The position numbers were made by a program, and so were the translations under genes. From Homalodisca vitripennis (Eukaryota; Arthropoda; Insecta; Hemiptera; Cicadellidae): 64,000 nt of DNA. The notes under the pieces were generated by a model. The model searched no databases, had not been told where the DNA came from, and saw nothing but the letters and a program-made list of their open reading frames with translations. Below, piece after piece: positions 58,774 through 64,000 of the stretch. Position 1 is the first letter of the stretch. The number at the start of each line of letters is the position of its first letter. The stretch is taken from assembly GCF_021130785.1 (NCBI RefSeq), contig NW_025776198.1, forward strand, positions 372,001 through 436,000. Direction: 5' to 3'.

Positions 58774-61700
58774 ATATATAAAATCTATGTATTTATATTT
58801 ACTTATCCAAATTTAACTAACACTTAACGAACAAACAGAACAAATATTGCAGAAAAATCTTCCTACCTTTAAATTATTATACTATTTAGTATATAGTGCT
58901 ATTGGTAGTGTAGTGCATATATCAAAAACACATCGTGTAAATGCCATTTAAACTGTAATAAAACAATATTAAATTTAAAAAGTTGTCAACATAAAGATAT
59001 CCAAACTAGTTTATTTCCTTGACATGGCGATATGGCATTTAACAGTGAATTATTGCAAACAGTGAAATGAATAATATAATTATGCCTCATGGATCTACTC
59101 TTGAATAGACTAGAGTCTAAAAACAACCACACATTTAACGTAAAACCCTATAAACGATTCTCCTGGAGTGTTTTATGACCTGATTTTCCCTTTATCGGCA
59201 GTAGGTACAAAGTTTTCCCCGCTTATCATGATAGGTTTCTCTGTCATAAGTTTGTATGTATATTTACTTCATCGGGACAACAAGAGAAACGAAACAGAGG
59301 TAATGGAAATATTTTAGATTGAAAGTAGATTATAACAGCTGGAAATAGATACTTTCAGAGAGCTACATATATAAATAGTTTTTATTGAGGTAATAGTCTA
59401 AATTAAACAGTGACATCATAAGTCAATTTAAACGGGCGGAAGTTGGTACTTTTTTATTTAAGTAGAGTTATCAGTCCTAGGCAATTAGATATTTTTCGTT
59501 GGGACAAGGAAAGCTCTACTATTTTTGAAAGTATTTTGACCGGAAGTAAATAGCAAGGGATATAATTACACAGACCATTGTAGGTTTACGAGACCTGTGC
59601 ATTTAAATTTTCTTGATCGGGGTCTCAAGGCAGACTCAGCTTAGGCGGCGGAAGTATAAATACTTTGAACGAGAAATGGTGAAAAGCTGGATATAGGAGT
59701 CAAGATCAACTCTGATACTCTTATCTATCAACACTTAAATAATATATACTACCTTATCTACGCCTACTTGCGTTAGATTATATAGGAATTATTGCGTTAG
59801 AAGTTTTATAGGACTCCATCATAAAACATAACAATTGCTTTTCCTAAGTTGTGCAAGGATTTTATTTTGAAAATGATATATACGGTAACAGGTAGTTAAA
59901 GAATATAATTCTTTTTACAAAAAAACCCGTATTTAAATAAAATTGTTATGACAAAACTGTGACTTCATCGATGTTAAAGTTATAGAAACATAACCTAAAC
60001 GACACATATCCTAAATATATATATAGGGAACATGTGAAAACATAGCGTGATTCCGAGTTAGATAATAATAATAGAAATATTTGAGAGGCGGGCGTGAATT
60101 GAGTCTGTTAATCAGAACAGCTGAATAAAAATAAGGTAGTGCTCAAAATGTAAACTTATAATATAATAAATAATTTGAGAGTGGGTCCTGGAAACCAAGG
60201 TCGATTTAGTATTCGTAGATATTTAATTTTAAATTAAATGTATCTGTCAAACACACATAACTCTCGCTACAACTCCGTGAAACTTATTTCTGTACCCATA
60301 ACAATGAGCTTTAACTTAGGAGTTAGTAGCTTACTTTTTTATACTATTATAATTTTAATTATAATTTTATCAACTATGGGCTTGAGAGTATTTGTATGCA
60401 ATTTATATTAGTATGAGTAGAGCTAGCGTCTAACTGGTTTATGTGTATTAGTAATAAAAATGGTGGAATGCCTCTTACTATGAATACAACCAATACATAT
60501 AAATCTGGAGCTTGAACTCTAATAAAAAATTAGATTTTATCAATATATTTTTATTTTATATAATATTTTATTTTATATTTTATCAATAAATATTTTGTCA
60601 ATCAAGGTTGCTGAATTCAAAATTTCATAAAATAACTAAATTAAATAAATATGTACAGTAATGCTATCATATTTTGTTATTTACTTTCATTAATGCTTGG
60701 AGAAGATTAAACAATTTATTGGGTAAAAGAATTAATAATTAAAATTCTCTCTGAACATTTTGCGTCTACACCATTTTAGGTATACGATAATAACAGTAAT
60801 GACCGCAGGCTGCAGCTGGTACTGAATTATTGGTGATATTTATTCTCTAAACAAAATGAATTCGAAACTGCAAACTACAAAGAAATGCACAAAAACTTCT
60901 TCCTTTTATGTTTTTATGTTTTCAAGTTATTTAGCTACGACAATACTTGTTGGAAAGTTTCTTTAAACGCGCTGTGGTTAGCTTATTCCATTAATTGTAA
61001 ATTTTATTTCGTTTAGAAAATAAAATATTATTCTATCACCTTTACTTAGTAGGTGCTTTTCTAAGATTATATGTTTTATTCATTTTAGAGTACGTGGATT
61101 TATATTATGTAACTAATGGACAATGTAATGCATGTGCTCATTATCATATAATGTTTTACATGTTTTTATCCATGTCAGGACTATCATGGCCATGAAAAAA
61201 TAGCAACACATCCTATACATGTACTCTACAGTTTCACACCTTCCGTCTCAGACGTCTAGCAGTGAAATGGGACAGCCCAATGAATGAAAACATTTATGTG
61301 GTTCATTTTTATTATAAAGTCATTTATATTTATTTAAAACTCGTGTAATTAAAATTTTAAAAAAATTTGATGAATCCAGGCGGTGTATTAATTTAGGGAA
61401 AATATCGGGTGATGAATAATAAAGGTAAAACAAAAGTTCTATTTTTCAAGTTATGTGTGAATAAAGTATCGACGTGATGTTTTTTTTACACTTGAAGTAT
61501 CCATATATCTAACCAATATCTAAAAGTTTTTGTTTATAAACGTAATGAGAAATTAAAACTATTTTTGCTAAAACATAAAATCCTGTTTTCATCGTCCCAG
61601 TTTCTCAAATTATGAACATATTTTCCTTGATTCCTTGAAAGCTCCTCAAAATGGAATAGTGAAATCTAAAACATATCTAAGTAAAAAAGGGTTATAGAGG

Positions 61701-62186
61701 GTGGGTTCTCAGAAGTGTTGAGCAACTTTAAATTTATATGTAAGAAAGTTTCGCTAGAACCTACCGCAACCCGGCATTTCATCATTCATTCTGTTATCGA
61801 TGATAAGTTTATTCAGAAACCACAGTAACGAAGCAAAAAAATATCGGCGATGTTAACTGGATAACTAGAGTAGTCTTCGACATTCAATTCGATAATAATT
61901 TGAAACGTTGTGAATAAGTCTTGTAATATAAATGGTTACGTTCTTAATCACGAAAAATCTGTTCGTATTAGATTATTAGATGAATCATAACCATATATCT
62001 ATGGTAGCTTTCGGAAAGCATTATATAGTGATAAAAATGTAGTATAAATTATGAAATGTATGCCTTCTCCGATTTTGGCACTTTTCAACCCATAAATTAA
62101 GTACAGTGTCATTAATTCTCAATTCAAGTAGGTATGCACTGGATTATGAGACAGCATATAATTGTGCAGTTTATGCGTGTTAGAAA

Positions 62187-62243
62187 TGAAAGAGAGAGAG
62201 AGAGTGAGAGGGTGAGGGGGGGGGAGAGGGAGAGGGAGAGAGA
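62187..62243. repeat. (GA)n/(G)n purine tract, copy B
   Basis: Same compound tract as 26548-26608, with fewer GA repeats at its start and the same GTGAGAGGGTGAGG interruption. Confidence 0.85.
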
Positions 62244-63287
62244 GGTATATATTTGATACTTTGGGGTAGCAAACAACTTGATAGAAAGTCCAACTTAGTC
62301 CAGATGATGAGACGTAAAGTGATTTTTAAGTTAAAGTAGCAATAGCCTAGTGTTCATATACCAAGACAGAACCATTTGTTTTGTTTTCATTGAATTTAAC
62401 TTAAAAGGTCATGTCTCCAAATTATCGGTTCAAGCTTTGAATAGTTTAGAATTATTGGCTCTTAGTCAAACGTTCACTTCTAAATATTCTCCCACCGAGT
62501 CATTGTGAAATGGGTTTTTTGAGCTTTACCTTTTTTAATGTACCTAATTGTTTCAACAGCATTCCTAAATTAGGTTCTTTTTTCAATTTTTTTAGATTTC
62601 TTTTCTTTGGATTACTTTTCATATAAGACTATAATTTTATTTATAATGTTAAGAAGAAAATTTTAGTAGTGGTCTGGTTTGGGCTCACATAAATGCAATA
62701 ATAAATATTTTAAAAAGATTTCCTGGCAACTGACATTTTTAGAACCCAAATTTTAAATGTCATAACATACAAATTTTGACCTTTTACGTGGTGATTTTGG
62801 AATTTCCTAAACCCAACTATTTGCTTTACATACAAAGAACGAATTTGTATTTCCGTTAAGCTCTTTAAACAAAAAAAATGTTGGTATATGCTAGTACAGT
62901 ACTTAGTGAAATAGGGATTTGCTCTTCTTTGCAAAAATAAGTGCTACAATAAAGATGCCGTTTTGATTGATTATAATTAAGTAATAAATCATTTTATTTC
63001 AGTAATAAAAATACAAATAATAGATTTGTTGAATACCAAGTAGTAAGTTTGGGTAACGTGTACCATAGTATCAAAGTGAAATCGCGTAGTAGACATCAGA
63101 GAATAACAGATAAGAGTTCTTAAAATAACATAAAAATAGCTTGTGAGTTTTTGTGGAACACCTTCTTCTAATTTTCAAACATCAAACTGGTATTATGGAC
63201 GAATGTTGATACCAAAACCTCCAGTGTGATATAACAGTGTGACTGCTATTTCAAGTGTTTCGTGTTTTGGAAAAAATATAAATTAGT

Positions 63288-63390
63288 TTGATAATGTAAA
63301 CAGAGACCAAGCTCCGCCAAACTGTGGCAAGATCGTGGTCTGCATACAGAGCAATTGTAAATCGCCAGTGTGCAAGGCATGTTCAACCAG
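63288..63390. repeat. Module Q in copy B, at the A-like/C-like switch
   Basis: GATAATGTAAACAGAGACCA, GCTCCGCCAAACTGTGGCA and AGATCGTGGTCTGCATACAG; the last part follows copy C (GTGGTCTGCATACAG), not A (GTTGGCCTGCATATTG). Upstream of it B follows A. Confidence 0.65.
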
Positions 63391-64000
63391 TCCAACATCT
63401 TTCGTAAGATATAAACACTTCCTCTTATTATGGAATATCTGATATATTATGTTTTAGGCTCCAAAGAATGTGCTTTAACAACTATTACGAACCAATATTG
63501 CATCAGACTAAATATCACGTAGTAGTCTTCGCTAATGTTGCATGTACAATTTGAAGCCTATAGCACATTTCATTCTCGAAATGTCCTGCAGTCAGATAGA
63601 CATTACACTATAGAGAAATTTGAGCCCCATTCACAAAAATGTTCTTAGCAGTGTTTAAATAATAAACTATGTCACCAACTTTTTAATATTAACTTTCAAT
63701 CTATAATTTTTCCTTATTACTGAATAGTAATATAAATTATTTAATAGATCGTAAGTTACAATTTTATTAGTTTACTGGGCTTGTTTTCAAATGCATGGTT
63801 GTTACTATTTTCTAATTGCCATCATAGTGACCAATAAGACGAATGTAAAAATATTTGCTATCACTCAGCCAAATCTTATGAAGCCTAAATTCATCTAACT
63901 CATTATATTTCGTTTATAAAATAGAGCTTTAAGCGTACTTTCCAGTCTATAATTAAGTTTGTTTTAAAGATATCGTGTGGATATACAGACACAGATAAAG

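Larger units (their letters stand above)
44040..64000. repeat. Segmental duplication copy B (continues past the window)
   Basis: Seen: homology to copy A starts at TAATCATAACT and runs to the window end (equivalent to A 28400). Differences from A: no palindrome or templated insertion near 44525; no block equivalent to A 10240-10720; extra about 70 bp at 46305-46375; amplified 170-bp units (47361-48159); LINE inserted at 49324-51378; only two 147-bp satellite units; a short (TA)n near 60015; a small tandem duplication near 55766-55840. From about 63345 onward B is closer to copy C than to A. Confidence 0.92.

Noticed and set aside
1..64000. tRNA genes or tRNA-derived SINEs
   Set aside because: I looked for B-box-like GGTTCRANNCC strings with a paired A box and found none convincing by eye.

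Overview
This is eukaryotic DNA, most likely from an insect or other arthropod. It is AT-rich and gene-poor, full of microsatellites, and its only clear coding sequences belong to transposons: a CR1/L2-like non-LTR retrotransposon, R1-clade LINE relics, a Tc1/mariner-superfamily DD82E ('Sailor'-type) transposon and a second mariner relic. I found no host protein gene, tRNA, rRNA or CRISPR array that I can defend. The species cannot be named from the sequence alone.

Layout. 1-8163 is single-copy AT-rich sequence with a mariner-like relic (1-233), a decayed ~160-bp tandem array (1440-2640) and a 300-bp fold-back MITE inserted in that array (1816-2115). 8164-31431 is copy A of a large segmental duplication. 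31432-31965 is the 3' end of an R1-clade LINE. 31966-34974 is single-copy. A (GA)n tract at 34975-35048 leads straight into copy C (35049-41898), which repeats the last ~5 kb of copy A and is interrupted by a 2623-bp DD82E transposon (36900-39522). A degenerate 5'/central part of an R1-clade LINE (41899-44039) then runs directly into copy B (44040 to the window end), which repeats copy A from its first base.

The three copies differ in informative ways. A 147-bp satellite has 15 units in A and 2 in B. A 170-bp unit is single in A and has been amplified to about 4.7 units in B. A 2-kb LINE sits in B, and its empty site is intact in A. The DD82E transposon sits in C, and its empty site is intact in A. 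A perfect 54-bp palindrome plus a 460-bp templated insertion is found only in A. Divergence between A and B is uneven: by eye about one difference in ten at both ends and only a few per cent in much of the middle. Near 63.3 kb copy B changes from A-like to C-like sequence, which suggests gene conversion or recombination between copies.

Inside each copy lie several older, decayed tandem repeats with periods of about 100, 120 and 157 bp. A recurring module of about 100 bp occurs up to five times per copy. The main interest of the window is therefore repeat biology: birth of satellites, duplication breakpoints in a microsatellite and a LINE, and datable insertions. It is not a set of cooperating genes.
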